Counted from the stretch's first letter, positions 23,828 to 35,678 are shown. The stretch is DNA of 64,000 nt from Fennellomyces sp. T-0311 (GCA_025266875.1 JALLLT010000019.1:372001-436000), one strand, 5' to 3'. Made by a program: numbers and translations. The notes: generated by a model not told the origin, from the letters alone.

Positions 23828-24494
23828 TCATCGATCCTCGGCCCATTCCTAAAGAGTCAAACATGCATTAGCATTGCCGGCATAATGAGGTGGCAAAAAA
23901 AAAGAAACTCACATTCTCCTTTCTAATCTGGGCCTCTTCCTCGGGAGTAAAGTCATTGGTAATGTTGAAGGTTCGTCGAATCTCTTCAGCGCTCTTGCCC
24001 TTGATCATATTGGCAACAGTCTTGCAGCCGACGTCCAGGAGAGGCTTGATATCGAGGTAGTTGGCGGCGAGGATGATGTCGAACAGAGTTTCTTGATCAA
24101 CCTCCATGTACTTTTGATCCCACTCCTCGATATCCGTGTTGCGTCGCTCCTGTTCGTCCTGAGTGATAGGATCGTTGCGGTGGTGATCACACCATTCAAT
24201 CACCTATCGTCTTGTCAATATCCACCTTTTCAACTGCAAAGCGCCTTTGTATTATTTTATTTTATTTTTCCATACCTTGCGCAACACCTTGGCGGTGACG
24301 TTGGGAAGAGGGATAGGAGCATCACTGTCGCCCACATCTTATTTTGTTCACATTAGCCCCGCACACCCCATTTCTCTCAGCTATTGGCTGCTTCCATTAC
24401 CTTCCAACATGTTCTTAATCAAGACCGATCGCTCAGCGACCTCCTTGTCAACGGTAAAGTCTTCGTTGTCAGAACTGATCAATTTGACGCTCAT
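23828..24494 (-). CDS. SKP1: Skp1, SCF ubiquitin ligase adaptor
   Basis: Four exons (24494-24401, 24337-24276, 24203-23913, 23848-23828) code 155 aa, the usual Skp1 size. The protein begins [20 protein letters not shown] and continues [39 protein letters not shown] (the BTB/POZ-like fold). The F-box-binding end is present: [40 protein letters not shown] and [19 protein letters not shown]. The last exon is only seven codons (EWAEDR). Skp1 bridges F-box proteins to the cullin Cdc53 in SCF complexes and has roles in the kinetochore. A TPR/F-box/LRR protein, a potential partner, is encoded at 39293-41325. Confidence 0.97.
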
Positions 24495-26123
24495 GATTAT
24501 AAAAGAGATTGGGTGAGAAAAAGAAGTGGATTGAGGGGGAAAAAAAAGACGACTACGCGTTTGGCGCCGTTTCTATTTTATATCCTTCCCTTTGACGTCA
24601 CGCCCCATCTCCCGCGCCTCGAGCCGTTTTCTTGCTTTTTTTAGCCTTTCTTTCAGTACAGGAACTTGCTCTTTCAACAACAAATGTAAACAGGTTTCTG
24701 CAATGTTTGTCTCTTGTTGCTTGTTCTTTTTTTTTCGCTGGTCCATGACGTATCGCTTTTTGCAGAGTGGCAACATCCGACATGAACCCCTCTCGCGCCT
24801 CCCTCCTCGATATGTCTACTCGCACTGCTGCTTTCAAATGTAAAAAAGCTAGCTCTTAGTTCGGCTTTTTTTTCGTTTCGGAACCTCTGGTTACACTGCT
24901 GCGGATGTGGGAGTACAATGAAGCATAGCCACAACCAAAGCTTTTTTGAAGTGTCAATGAAAATCAGCATGCTGCACCGTTTTTTTTGTTTCTCGCTGAA
25001 CAATGGCGTTCTGGTCACGCGTAGCGTCATGTGTAGTGTGTGCATCTTTGCTGGGGAGGGCTTGGGCAATATGTACAGGACAATGGGTTGCATACCCATC
25101 TTCTATGGCGTGCATCTTTACGCATTGTCTTTGGGAACACAATCAGCCCGAAGCGAACATGGGTTTTGCTGGACCAAGTTTATTCCACAAGTTTGCACGC
25201 AGTATTGCATAACTTGCTTGACGCGTGGCTTCTTTACTGCGAGAAACGTGTCATGGTTCTGTTGTTCGCGCACCCTTCTTTCTTTGTACTCTACCAGCGT
25301 TCTGTGTCAGTTACGGTACGATTGCCCAATATGTGCATTCCAACCGCTAAGCAATGGATCGTGAGGCATTTGGTTTTCTCTTGTGATTATTACCATATCC
25401 GACATTCTCGTGTAACTATTGTATTTTTTAGATGTTATCTCGTAAAATCGTTTTGATCGTTGACTACGCACGCCAAGTTTTGCGGCGCAGCACTGGACCA
25501 TGTAGATCAAAGGCTACGTACTTACTGTGCAAACCGCGCAGTAGATGGGCTTGTTTGGGTGCATCGGCTTTTTCTCGTCTGTAACCGCGATACATACCAC
25601 GGCATTGATGTGTTCATGGCAAGACAGTTATGCAGAGAAATAATCTACATACTATGTGCATGGCAGCTCCTGCTAGAATGCTATGATGGAACCCCAAAGT
25701 TCCTGAAATACGTAGCTTTGCAGTGAACATCACTGTGTGGATCTCATGATCACTCCAATCATTCAAGTACGTACTTTTGATCCATGCAATACATTATGTG
25801 CAGCTTTACGCATGCACGGAGTTTATTTTTCACGGGTGGTGTGTACGAAGATCTTCCTGTCAAAAAGATACACATACAAAAGCAAGTGCGGTCAAATTCT
25901 AGAGCATCCACTCTGCGTACCCATCCCACCCAAGTGCATACGAGTGCAGGGTGTTGCCATAGATTCTGTGCCTGACTCTATGTTGCTATAAGCAACAAGG
26001 TGACATGGGTACAACAACGGCTCAGTTACCCGCGCGTCAACATTGTGTGACACAGCATAAAAAAAAGTGGCCAGTGGCTTTTGGCCTGCCGTTCTTTGAA
26101 TTTTTTTTCTTTCACGCATAAAA
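24495..26123. other. 1.6-kb divergent intergenic region
   Basis: Lies between Skp1 (minus) and Bcp1 (plus). Plus-strand frames of up to about 148 codons between 24918 and 25456 exist but have Cys/Phe-rich composition with no motif, and overlap in several frames, so I do not call them. Promoters of both genes must lie at its ends. Confidence 0.4.
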
Positions 26124-27058
26124 ATGAAGAGAAAGGCACCTGAAGACGATACCAATGACGTTTCCGATAACGAAAGTGGCAGTGATGATGGTCCAGACGT
26201 AAGGGTTTTATCTGACTTCCTTTCCCAATCCCACGTTTTTTAATGGTACTTTTTTTTTGAACACACACACAGGACATTGTAGATGTCGACTTTGATTTCT
26301 ATAATCCAGAACAGGTGGATTACCACGCGCTGAAACGACTTTTCGGCCAACTATTTTCGTCGGACGCCGAGCTTATCCAGACGGGAGACATTGTGGATAT
26401 CTTGTTGGAGGAGAATCACGTTGGCACGACGGTCAAAGTAGACGGGCAAGAATCGGATCCATACGCCATTCTCAGCGTGATCAATACACAGCAATTCAAG
26501 GACAATGCGGGGATCAAGTCATTAAGGTCCTATCTGCTGGGCAAAGTGCCCAAAAAGGACGAAGCGATCAAATCACTGTTGTCGGAAGATTCGGACAAGC
26601 AGGTCGGATGGATTGTTTCGGAACGGTTCATCAATATGCCAATGGAAATCATGCCTCCAATGTACAAGATGATGCAGGAAGAAACGGATCAGGCGGTGGA
26701 AAAGGGCGAAGCGTACAAATTCGATTATTACATGTATATTGCAAAGACTTACAAGGAGGTGGCGTCCACGGTGGATGATGAAGAAGAGGAAGCACAGCCT
26801 AAGAAGAAGGGAAAGAAAAAGGCCAAGACGACAAGTGAGACTTTTTACTTTCAACCCGAAGACGAAGTCATCGACCAATATGCCCAGTACAAGTTTGATT
26901 TCAAGTTCACCAATCGCGAAAAGGAAGCTTCGGCAGATGCCAAACGCGCATTTTCCGATTTTGGCATTGCTCCAAGTCGCCGATTGATGTTGGTTCCCCA
27001 AGCCAAATTCGCAGAGGCCGTCGAGGAAATAGAAAAGATTTGCGCTTCTTCGGCTTAG
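26124..27058 (+). CDS. BCP1: Bcp1/BCCIP family protein
   Basis: Two exons (26124-26198 and 26273-27058) code 286 aa. A charged N-terminus leads through DIVDVDFDFYNPEQVDYHAL, the family hallmark, to LKRLFGQLFSSDAELI. YAILSVINTQQFKDNAGIKS, GWIVSERFINMPMEIMPPMY, YYMYIAKTYKEV and FYFQPEDEVIDQYAQYKFDF follow, all characteristic of Bcp1 and BCCIP. A Lys-rich patch after an acidic run (near residue 200) is a likely nuclear signal. In yeast Bcp1 is a chaperone for ribosomal protein Rpl23 and acts in export of Mss4; in human BCCIP binds BRCA2 and p21. It ends 97 nt from the convergent WD40 gene. Confidence 0.93.
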
Positions 27059-27155
27059 ATTACAACCACGCTCTTGTTAATATATCGTGTATATTCATTT
27101 TGCTGTAAAAACACACAAACACACACATATCATGGTATCTGAGGAGGGAGGGAAA

Positions 27156-28411
27156 TCATCGGATCATGGGGGCTGGGGGCTTGGACCAGATATTCACGAC
27201 ATGATCGTAGCCACCCGTTACCAGGCCAACCTGAGGATCCAATGCCATTGCACGCACCATTGCTTTATGGCCCCCTCCCAACTCGGCCGTGACTCTACCC
27301 GTCTTGGTCTCCATGACGCGAATACAATTATCGTCTCCGCCCGAGACATAAAAGTACCGTCCACTGGGATGCCAGCAATGACGACGAGTGGCAAACTGAT
27401 TATCGCTGGGGACATCGTAATAGTTCTGGACCTGGGTAGACTGATGGGCCTTGAACAGGATCAGACGTCCGGTCGCATGATTCGTCGACACGAGCAAATG
27501 ACGGCCATCAGGGGAGGCCGAGATCCATTGCGGAGAAAACGACACCCAATCGTCCTGATTCGCGTTCATATTGATTTTCTCGTGCCGGTACTGTTGGTCC
27601 AGATGAATGTAATGCAAATAATTGTCGTCGTGGACACCTGCCACGAGCACATTGTCGATGAAGCAAATGGTTTCAACGTTGCCCAGGAACGGGCCCAGTT
27701 GTTTGATCAGTTTGTACTCGCCCTCCTGATGTTCGTATACGCTGATCATGCGATCGTACGATGCCGTGACCACGAATCGACCGTCGATGGGTGAAAAGAG
27801 GCCGCGGACGACGTATTTCTTGTGATCCTTGAACTGCTGCACCACCGCGTCGTCGGATTTTCGCGTGTCGAGAAGTGTCGCTGATCCATCCATGGCCGTT
27901 GTCAACATGATGTGCGAATTTTGTGGGTGAAAATCAATGCTGAGCACAGGCCCTTGTGGGTGGTTGTACTCTCGTTCTACTTGGCCGTTCAACGTCAACT
28001 TTACGGTTCGATCCGTTGAGCTGGTGGCCACCATGCCCGTCTGCGGATCAATCGCAATGGAAAGAATATTCGTGGAATGCACAGTAGAATATGAATCGAT
28101 CAATGTTGTATAGTAATCATCATCGCCATCTTCCAGTTCTTGTGCTCTTGTTATGTGTCGCGTTTAGCTTTTGAAACGAGTTAACGTTGTTTACTTTACC
28201 TTTCAAACTGGATGTTGGCTAATCGATCGGCAACTTGACTCACGGGATCGACCACTAGTTGCTCACCAAGTAAACGTTCAACGGGAGGCGCGTCTTCCAC
28301 GTTGTCAAAGTCAATCTTGTGGCCCGCTTCACGCACAAACGCGTCTTGTGTTTCCCGGTATCCATTACGAAGTAGGAATTGGAGCACTGCGGCATGAACT
28401 TGATCCGGCAT
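27156..28411 (-). CDS. LisH and WD40-repeat protein
   Basis: Two exons (28411-28200 and 28146-27156) code 400 aa. Residues 1-35 (VHAAVLQFLLRNGYRETQDA) form a LisH dimerisation motif. After an acidic linker come about seven WD40 repeats, recognisable from GMVATSSTDRTVKL, SHIMLTTAMDGSATLLDTR, GRFVVTASYDRMISVYEH, GRYFYVSGGDDNCIRVMET and GLVTGGYDHVVNIWS. The intron acceptor after ACATAACAAG is the only one that keeps the frame. Proteins of this layout scaffold complexes in the nucleus or on the cytoskeleton; I cannot name the ortholog from sequence alone, so no symbol is given. It is not Lis1: the coiled coil is absent. Confidence 0.85.
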
Positions 28412-28689
28412 TCTTGAAACAAAAGAGAGTGGCCAAAAAGCGGAGCCGATGAACGTCCTTTAAAAGGTGTACGTGACCCTTTTCTGCATAAGCTTATCAG
28501 CAAGTAGATTATCTACCACCAACGAGACGCAAACATGCTTTTTTTTTATTAAATATCTTATCTCCATACTGCTTTGTTTTCTAAACTATGACATCGATTC
28601 GCATCTCCGGCCCCCCTTAAACTGCCAACCCCATTGGCCTCTTTGCATATATATTATAGAGGGTGCCCAGAATCTGATACGCTTTCTTG
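28412..28689. other. Spacer, possibly with the 3' end of the next gene
   Basis: Promoter side of the LisH-WD40 gene. A further coding-like stretch (KAYQILGTLYNIYAKRPMGLAV on the minus strand, ending at 28617) may be a last exon of the gene at 28690-29184 if a 37-nt intron is used. Confidence 0.4.
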
Positions 28690-29184
28690 TCATGGGGTCC
28701 ATGGATTCAATGGCGTCATAACTGTTTCCTTATACTGCATAGCAATTTCATTGTTCTTTCCATGCCGACTTGCCGTATCTTTCACACGATTGATCGATAA
28801 GACTAAAAATCCAAACGCTTCTAGAATATGGACTGGTCGTTCCTGGTAAAGCATACGTATATGCAGGATGAATTGCCACAAATTCAACATCAGAACCCCT
28901 TGCTACTGTATCAACGAATGCTTGTCTAATCGTCAAAGCGAACCATTTCCTTGCAGAATTCTCCATAGATAGATTGCTGCGTGTGGGTAAATCGAGGCAC
29001 GGTACAGGTTGTGCAAGATAAAACTGACTTCTGCAGACACGAGGCGAGCATCCTTGCGACGTAAAAGTGTTTAGAACCACGGTATATACCAAACAAGAGT
29101 AGTCATCAGATAGTCTGCTACGTACTTACTAAAGTCACCAATAGTACCATCATTGCTCCACCCATCGAACTTTGTACCTTCACT
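28690..29184 (-). CDS. Hypothetical multi-exon protein, 5' end not found
   Basis: Exons 29184-29130, 29030-28944 and 28898-28690 join in phase and give a continuous protein segment. It begins SEGTKFDGWSNDGTIGDF, continues with NLYRASIYPHAAIYLWRIL and a hydrophobic LNLWQFILHIRMLYQE, then HILEAFGFLVLSINRVKD and ends TVMTPLNPWTP. An acceptor-like TTAG precedes 29184, so one or more upstream exons are missing; a candidate reading ITCEQYQFENFCFP lies near 29240-29280 but does not join in phase. I recognise no family. Long overlapping open frames in other phases make the model tentative; it may be a decaying gene. Confidence 0.4.
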
Positions 29185-30711
29185 CTAAGGCGTGTGTGAA
29201 TTCGCCATGCACGCGATACAGGACAGACGTCGAGGAAAACAAAAGTTTTCAAATTGGTACTGTTCGCAAGTGATGTTCCTAATTACTGTGGCTCTTGTAA
29301 AGAAAAAAAAAGTATAAAGAACGACCATTAACTTTGGTCTCGAAACCAGATACCTTGGTGCTGTTGTATTAGCGACCCATATGCACAAACTAAATGTTAC
29401 TTGAGACTGGCCGAAGCTCGTGTCTCGATTTATGATTGAGAATGTTTCATTGACGTGGAGGTAAACGCCAAATACGTAATATTACCTTCGTTGAATATAT
29501 CACGGGAATCGTCTCGTAGATTATGTAACTGTCTCATATGATATCAAAGAGATGACCAATCTGCCCTTACTGTCAAAGTAAATCTTAGAGAGCAGCTATT
29601 GATGAACGGTAGAAACTAAGCGGAATTCCTTGATAGCATTGCTTGATATGCTTGTACAACTGGCCAAGTATTGCGGTACGCCTAGTTTTGAAAGTGTGAT
29701 CTTTGTAAGGACACCACCTTATGCCTATCGGCCGTGTCAAAGAATGTATGCATTCTTCGATATCCTTGATTCTTACAGGGTTTTCTTTTTCACTTTGATC
29801 AATATGACAACCATCCCCAGAGCAGGCTACGGGAACTTTCCGATATATTTGCGTAATTGTTAGCTTATGATACTTAAAAAAGACATCAAGCGTGATTATA
29901 CCGTCAAAGTGGATTATAATGCTGTGAGCCGCTTTAAGGACGAAATGGCCTTTGTGCGTCCAGGGAGTTTCTTAAGTTAGTTTTCCTTTTGTGCTGGTAC
30001 GTACGTGCTAGTAATCTCTGCGGTGGAGAAAGAGGAACTCATATAAAGTCACCAAAGCGTATCTAGCGTTCCTGTCGGCCCAGACATGCCATAATTTCCT
30101 TACCCTGTCTTTGGGACAATTTCAACCCTAACGCGTCGCTTCAACGATATAGATGCTCCATCTACAGCAGTTCGTGATACAGATGCCAATAAATCCTTAC
30201 CATCAACAACATAGGCCTGTCCCAATACCTTTTTCCTTGCGAGAATCATGTATGTGAAATTTCTGCCACGTATTTAATGGGTATTGCAGCTGTTTATCAC
30301 ATAGACATTACCTTTTCGGTGATCGAACGAACAAAGCAGCGAACCAAGCGAGGGAGGATCCACCCAAGATTTGACAGATCCCCCCACACGGGAAATCATA
30401 CATGATATGTGTGGTTCTGTAAGGGTCTAATTGCACTGTGATAGTGCCATCCCCGCTGTCTACCATCTTGGCCTACACAGACCTGCTTTTTTTTTTCTTT
30501 CACCAATATGTTTTTCTTCAAGCATGGATTTTCTCATCCTTTGGTAAGAATTTGACAACACCTTCGAGCCGAAAGGGAGAGGCCTAATACCTTTAGGAGC
30601 AGGTCTATTACCTCTCAAAAAATGAATTGTAACTTTTGAACTTTTCGGTGCTCGATAACTGCTTTTCTGATTGCACATTCCCTTTTATCTGCTCATTTAT
30701 TCTGACGCGGG
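29185..30711. other. Sparse region with isolated coding-like pieces
   Basis: No complete gene. Pieces that read like exons on the plus strand: 29630-29780 (LDMLVQLAKYCGTPSFESV) and 29865-29979, which follows an acceptor-like TTAG and reads MILKKDIKRDYTVKVDYNAV and onward to a TAG. They could be parts of one small gene that I cannot assemble. Confidence 0.35.
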
Positions 30712-30990
30712 TTAACCAGCATGGGGACAATGAATCAAGAAACAATAATCCATTTTATTTTTTTGAATTTTGACAGGGGCAATTGGCAGTGTCTCATCAC
30801 AGACTTCATTCGTTTCTTCGGCAGGTTTAGCAACATAGTCGCCGCTCAGCCGTAAATTGACAGATTGCCATACGCTTGGAAACGTTCGTCGAGAAGAGCG
30901 AAATCTCCTTTGCTGCTTGTTCGTTGTATTAGATGCATTTTGTGCTACCAATAGACACGTCTTTCTAGCTACCAAAGCATCTGAAGACAT
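30712..30990 (-). CDS. Hypothetical 92-aa protein
   Basis: A single open frame starting MSSDALVARKTCLLV, with a basic middle (QQRRFRSSRRTF). A TATATATA-like run lies about 85 nt upstream on the minus strand. No domain, signal peptide or membrane segment. Could be a real small gene or chance; there is no homolog information in the window. Confidence 0.3.
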   Translation of the reverse strand: MSSDALVARKTCLLVAQNASNTTNKQQRRFRSSRRTFPSVWQSVNLRLSGDYVAKPAEETNEVCDETLPIAPVKIQKNKMDYCFLIHCPHAG

Positions 30991-31412
30991 GTTTTAATCG
31001 CTGGCTATTACTTTTTAAATCGATACCTTGTGGTATAGCGTTTTTTAGATTCTCGCTGCGCTGCGTGCTGCTATATATAAAGATAATATTGATATAAACG
31101 GAGATCGCGAACAAGTTACATGGATACATTTTTTTTTATTTGCTAATGAATTGAAGTCCAGATTTCTATGCAACAGCACATCAAGAGCTGCAGTTATGGA
31201 CCGAATGTCTGAAAGTGAAGCGATGGGAGTGAAGATGAAACTGAAGGTAGGATGTCACTGACTGTTAAAAGCGAGATCAGAACATTGAAATTTACAACTT
31301 GCATTAAAGCTTACCTTTTTGTGTAATCTTTTATGGAAGTTTTCTACTTTTTTGGTTGGCTTTTATGGTTTTAGTTTATATTTTGGTATATCCATGCAAT
31401 TATGTGTCAGAG
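30991..31412. other. Spacer without a supported gene
   Basis: AT-rich. Contains the TATA-like run upstream of the 92-aa frame and the 3' flank of the proline-rich gene. Confidence 0.4.
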
Positions 31413-32063
31413 CTACGCACAGACGACGAAGCTAGGCAGATGTTCTGTGAAAAGAAGTTGAGGAGTATCATGGCACCATCGACGCTTTGGGCCCGGTTCA
31501 CGGCTGGGTTGGTCAGGTCGAGGATCGGGATTGGAAAAGCAGATAAGAAGACGGTGAATATCATCATCAGGAAGAACATTTCCACACCATCGACGCTTCG
31601 GGCCCGGTTCACGGCTAGGGCCATCAGGTCTAGGATCGGGATCATCATCATGAAGAGCATTTTCACACCATCGATGCGCAAGGCCTGAAGGGTAACGAGC
31701 ATCTTTGCAAGGACCGGACTTCCTTGGAGGATGAGCAAGTTGAGGATACATAATGCCTTTAGGACCATCACATTGAAGCGAATCATCAGGTCGTAGTGGT
31801 GGTCGAGGATTCTCTGGCCGAGGCTTCCGGTAATTTGAAGAAAAAGAACAAGAGCGCGAAGGACTTGGAGGTGGTGGAGGTGGAGGGCTGGGATAGACAG
31901 GACGACCTGGACGATCGTCATCGTCTTGGTGCGAGATGGTTTGCGATGGAAGAGGATTGGGAGAAGGCAGATGAGGAATACAAGTCACAGAAGAGTTGCA
32001 GTAATGCTTGTCCTCGCGCTCAAAGCACAACAACTGACGTGTCATATTAGTGCAATTGTCCAT
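31413..32063 (-). CDS. Proline-rich repeat protein with RWC/acidic units
   Basis: A single-exon frame of 216 aa. The N-terminus (MDNCTNMTRQLLCFE...CNSSVTC) has several cysteines and N-glycosylation sequons. It is followed by a proline run (PSPPPPPPPSPS) and then a repeat of about 35 residues present twice and a half: RWCENALHDDD, PDPRPDGPSREPGPKR, RWCGNVLPDDD, PDPRPDQPSREPGPKR, RWCHD. The DNA repeats are visible at about 31475-31530 and 31585-31640. There is no signal peptide, so secretion is not supported even though the composition looks extracellular. A TATA box lies 86 nt upstream. Function unknown; the repeats suggest a low-complexity or scaffold role. Long frames on the other strand and in another phase come from the same repeats. 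Confidence 0.5.
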   Translation of the reverse strand: MDNCTNMTRQLLCFEREDKHYCNSSVTCIPHLPSPNPLPSQTISHQDDDDRPGRPVYPSPPPPPPPSPSRSCSFSSNYRKPRPENPRPPLRPDDSLQCDGPKGIMYPQLAHPPRKSGPCKDARYPSGLAHRWCENALHDDDPDPRPDGPSREPGPKRRWCGNVLPDDDIHRLLICFSNPDPRPDQPSREPGPKRRWCHDTPQLLFTEHLPSFVVCA

Positions 32064-32148
32064 TTTGTCTCTTGGTAGCTGGTCAAACGGGTGTCTAAGA
32101 AAAGTTCACAAGGTGCAAGATAACGATGAACCCCCGTTTTTGTTTGCC

Positions 32149-32157
32149 TTTTTATAG
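32149..32157 (-). promoter_or_regulatory. TATA box of the proline-rich gene
   Basis: TATAAAAAG on the minus strand, 86 nt upstream of the ATG at 32063. Confidence 0.45.
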
Positions 32158-34514
32158 CTTTTGCTCTTACACCGCTTTCCTTCCGCTTCATATTCGAAAT
32201 AATGAGTGAGATCCCTAAACTTCTGTGTTCTTTGTCTATAGCGTTGTCAGTGTAACATGTCCCTTTGACAACAGGCTTTACGAGCGTTTCATAACGTAAA
32301 CGTGTATGCGTGTTCTATATGTTCTCCAACCATGCTCGTATGCTTTGTTGCTTGTAATGTTGACATTCATACTTCGTACGGATTATCTTTACGAAGATAG
32401 TGGGGCAACTGTAATATGATATTCGAAGACTGGCCACAGTTTTATTCCTGTGTGTATGGTCATCAATTACTGTTAAACTATCAGTTCTGATTTGCTATCA
32501 GACGATCTAACATGGGTACCTCATGTTTTTTTGGTTGATCATTATAGACTATAATGTTTATTCTATGTGCTCAACTATGGCTGGCTGTCACGGATTTTTT
32601 CATATGATATAGTCACTATGTACATGGAGTCTTGTGAGCAACCGACACTAAAGAATGTTTCATACTCTATACCATGACAATGACAACATCAATAATGACA
32701 CATCGGGTTGAATGTGTTATCTTACATATGTACTACGGTCTAATGTACTGCTACCTCACACCCTGTTACCATGAACAGGTGCGAACATTATGACCAAGTG
32801 CTCCCATGGAAAGGCACTCTCAAATGTCCGAAACCGCAGTTCAATGAAGTGTTTGACGTGCACAAGTGTTATCATTACTAGACAAAAAAAGAGCGTAGAG
32901 TGTGATATGTGAACAAATGACAATGTAGCGATATTGATCAGTTCAAATAGCAATTGTCGACATTGTTTCACTGAAAGGTTTTTGCGGAATGTAAATCTCA
33001 TATTTTCATATCAGAGTGATACATACGATTATTCTTGTCCATTATGCAAAGCTGATGACATTTGGAAGGAATTCGCGGGAGTAGATTAGATTAGAATTAT
33101 TTTGTGTGAACACCATATCAAGCAGGTGATAGGGGGAATCATATTTGACATTTGTACATGTCAAAAGGAGACTACCGTACTTCCTTTTAAAGTCATTATG
33201 CAGCAGTATACAGGCTGCATTTCTTTCCGTGATAGTGATATCCAGCTCTTGGGCAAATCGGACCGCCCGAGTGAATGGATCGTACTACAAGCGCTATGCA
33301 AAGATTTTAATGTACCTATGTAGGTATATCCGTATCGTTAAGCCATGTACTTTTTCTGCATTTCCTTTTGTAACTCGTATTCCACATCATTCCTTTAGTA
33401 ATCAGCAAAGATGTAATGTAAAAGAAACCTATGAGAACCACTCAGGCCACTATTTACTTGCTATCTACTCTATTAATTCCTGAGGAAGGTAAGTACAAAC
33501 ACTTTGTTTTAATAACACCTATTGGTGCATCGAGGTTTTGTTGGGCCGGTTCCTTCTTGACCACATTTACGCACTGTTACTGATGACTGTTTTGTCATAT
33601 TCGAATGGTATATATATTCTAGAATCAGCGCATTCACCATTTTGTGAAAGTCATGTTTTTCATCAAGTTTGCCTGTAAGAGGTAGATACCAACAAATAGA
33701 TATGTACGTATACATAAGAAATAAATTTACATAAGGCTGTCCTAGTTGCATGGATAAGAAATAGTTTTTGGGAAAAGCAATTAACAATGGAATACGCTGT
33801 CCCTGTCAAAAGGAAACACAAATGCGATATGTTTAGCACTGCGACGACCGCTTTAGTAAGTTCTACGGTAAAGCTTGAAAATGCAGAATCGCCAATGAGA
33901 AAATTGCTGGCAAGACATGTACGTACATAACCAATCGCCAATTTGCGCTTGCAAATTCTCGGATGATACCTTTCACTTTGATCACATCTACATAAAAGCT
34001 TATTTAACAAAAAAAAACGAATTCTCCAAACCAACAAGTTTATTGGGTAAAAGCCCAAATTTACTTGACCACACACGAGTTACACATATTCTCGAACGAG
34101 TAGCGAGAACTTACCCATAGAGCGTCTTCTGCCAGAGCAACGACATTGCTGGAAACTGATACTGGTGGAAAATGACATTGCTGTGCTCAGGAAGCACCGC
34201 TTGAAGGCGAACGCTCGTTACTTCCCTGTCCCTTAACATCTACCTCCGTATAGCAGAGTCATTGGGAGCTATGCACAGAGGAACAGGACCAAACCACTAG
34301 AAATCCCAAGCATGAGCATAATCCAGTGAAAAGGTACAAGGCCAGGCCACTGGTTGATTCGGTAGACCACACTTGCTGTGGAAAGGAAACCCGAGAATGA
34401 GCCGTGTCTGAGATGAGACCAGCGGCTGTCGAATCCATTCTCTTCTCATTGAACGGTAACAGTATCAATTCAGATCAAGTGTATGTTGCTACCCCGAGAC
34501 GGCCGTTACTGATG
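32158..34514. other. 2.4-kb AT-rich stretch without a supported gene
   Basis: Several frames of 70-137 codons occur on both strands (for example 33663-34076 minus), but none shows a motif, a codon pattern or splice context that I can defend. No repeat of other parts of the window was seen. Confidence 0.4.
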
Positions 34515-34590
34515 CTTTTGTTGTTACTATGCTGTTGTTGTGCTGCTGTTGCTGCTAGTAGTGGTTGATGCTGCTGCTGTCTTGCTGTAA
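34515..34590. repeat. Imperfect GTT/GCT trinucleotide repeat
   Basis: A run of GTT, GCT and GTG triplets (TTGTTGTGCTGCTGTTGCTG and similar), interrupted. No coding frame around it is convincing. Confidence 0.75.
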
Positions 34591-34668
34591 AAATCTAAAG
34601 AGTAAAACACTTCGGTAGTACGTCGGGTATAAACGGCTTGATCCGTTGGATTAAGACGTAAGGAATAA

Positions 34669-34780
34669 AAAACACTTAAACAAAAAACACGAAAGCAAAG
34701 AACACGAAAGCAAAAGAACACGAAAGCAAAAGAACAGGAAAGCAAAAGAACATGAAAGCAAAGAACATGAAAATGGAAAG
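34669..34780. repeat. 15-16-bp tandem minisatellite
   Basis: About six and a half copies of AAGAACACGAAAGCAA with unit-to-unit changes (ACACG, ACAGG, ACATG). The unit changes are graded from left to right, as expected for slippage and unequal exchange. Confidence 0.9.
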
Positions 34781-35369
34781 CATCTGCTACCGCAGCGGTA
34801 ACAGAATGGTATATACCGGCTCACTTGTCCTGACACCATACGACGGACGATTCTTTCTGCCATACAACGAGGGATGCGACAGGAGGAAATGAAGGAAAAA
34901 GTGAGTTGCTCACGATTTCCCCAAAACAATTTTTGAACTACTGGTTTGCTGGTTAGGCAAAATCCCCTGCTTAAATCTTTCCAACTAGCTTATTCTTTTA
35001 TGGCGACTACCCAGGCCTCCGGAACCTGAAGGTAAGCGAATTAACAGCGGTTCCCTTGCAGACGATGAGATACTTCGCGTCGCTATGCACACATCCTTTA
35101 ACTTACGGGTTAGACAGAGATATCGAGGCTTTCCAACGATCCGCGGGCCTCTGCCACTGTTTTTGGCGCGCTGGTCGGTTTGAAGCTTTTCTGCCGCGCC
35201 TGGATGCAAAGTCCATTGGTAATCAGGAGTAGACATATCCAAGCAATATCCTGGCATCTACTCCCGGGAGCCGGCGAGAATAAACCGTCAATGATGATCT
35301 GTCTTACTGCTTCCGACGCCATTGTAAAGTGTTGCAAAAACCTGCGCTCGCCCAACCTAATTCGCAGAG
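34781..35369. other. Spacer without a supported gene
   Basis: Frames of about 90-110 codons occur on the minus strand between 34985 and 35448, with no recognisable domain. Possibly further debris of the transporter-like fragment to the right. Confidence 0.35.
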
Positions 35370-35678
35370 TTTGCGCGGGTGTGGTTGCCGTCGTGAGGGG
35401 TGATTTCAGCCAATACGGTGACCGGGTTGGCGAATAACCTTGGTGCATTAGGCGGAATTTTTTACAGTTATTGGCGCGGATATCATGTCTGCTGCAAAGT
35501 CATTATTGTGGGAGTTCCGTGTATTTTGATATCATTTCTAGTGATATTACTCTTTCCAGATAAGCCAGAAATAGCAAAGTCTTTAACTCAAGAGGAGAAA
35601 AACCGGGAGATAGAACACATGGCGAACGGTACATCTTGTATAGTTTCTATCGCTAACTCTCTCGGAGTTATGCGATAA
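35370..35678 (+). pseudogene. Transporter-like fragment
   Basis: A plus-strand frame contains TVTGLANNLGALGGIFYSYW, a hydrophobic segment VGVPCILISFLVILLF and then FPDKPEIAKSLTQEEKNREI. The last part resembles the loop after a membrane helix in MFS anion:cation symporters of the Dal5/Tna1 group (hydrophobic helix, then (F)PDxPExxKxLTxEE). Only one or two of twelve helices are present and nothing joins upstream. It may be a relic or a chance resemblance. Confidence 0.25.

Noticed and set aside
24918..25456. Plus-strand frames of up to 148 codons between Skp1 and Bcp1
   Set aside because: Overlapping frames with Cys/Phe-rich composition, no motif and no splice context.
31356..31921. Plus-strand and alternative minus-strand frames over the proline-rich gene
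   Set aside because: They arise from the same DNA repeats; the 216-codon minus frame has the more protein-like head and a TATA box.
33663..34076. A 137-codon minus-strand frame
   Set aside because: AT-rich region, no motif, no start or splice context, no repeat support.
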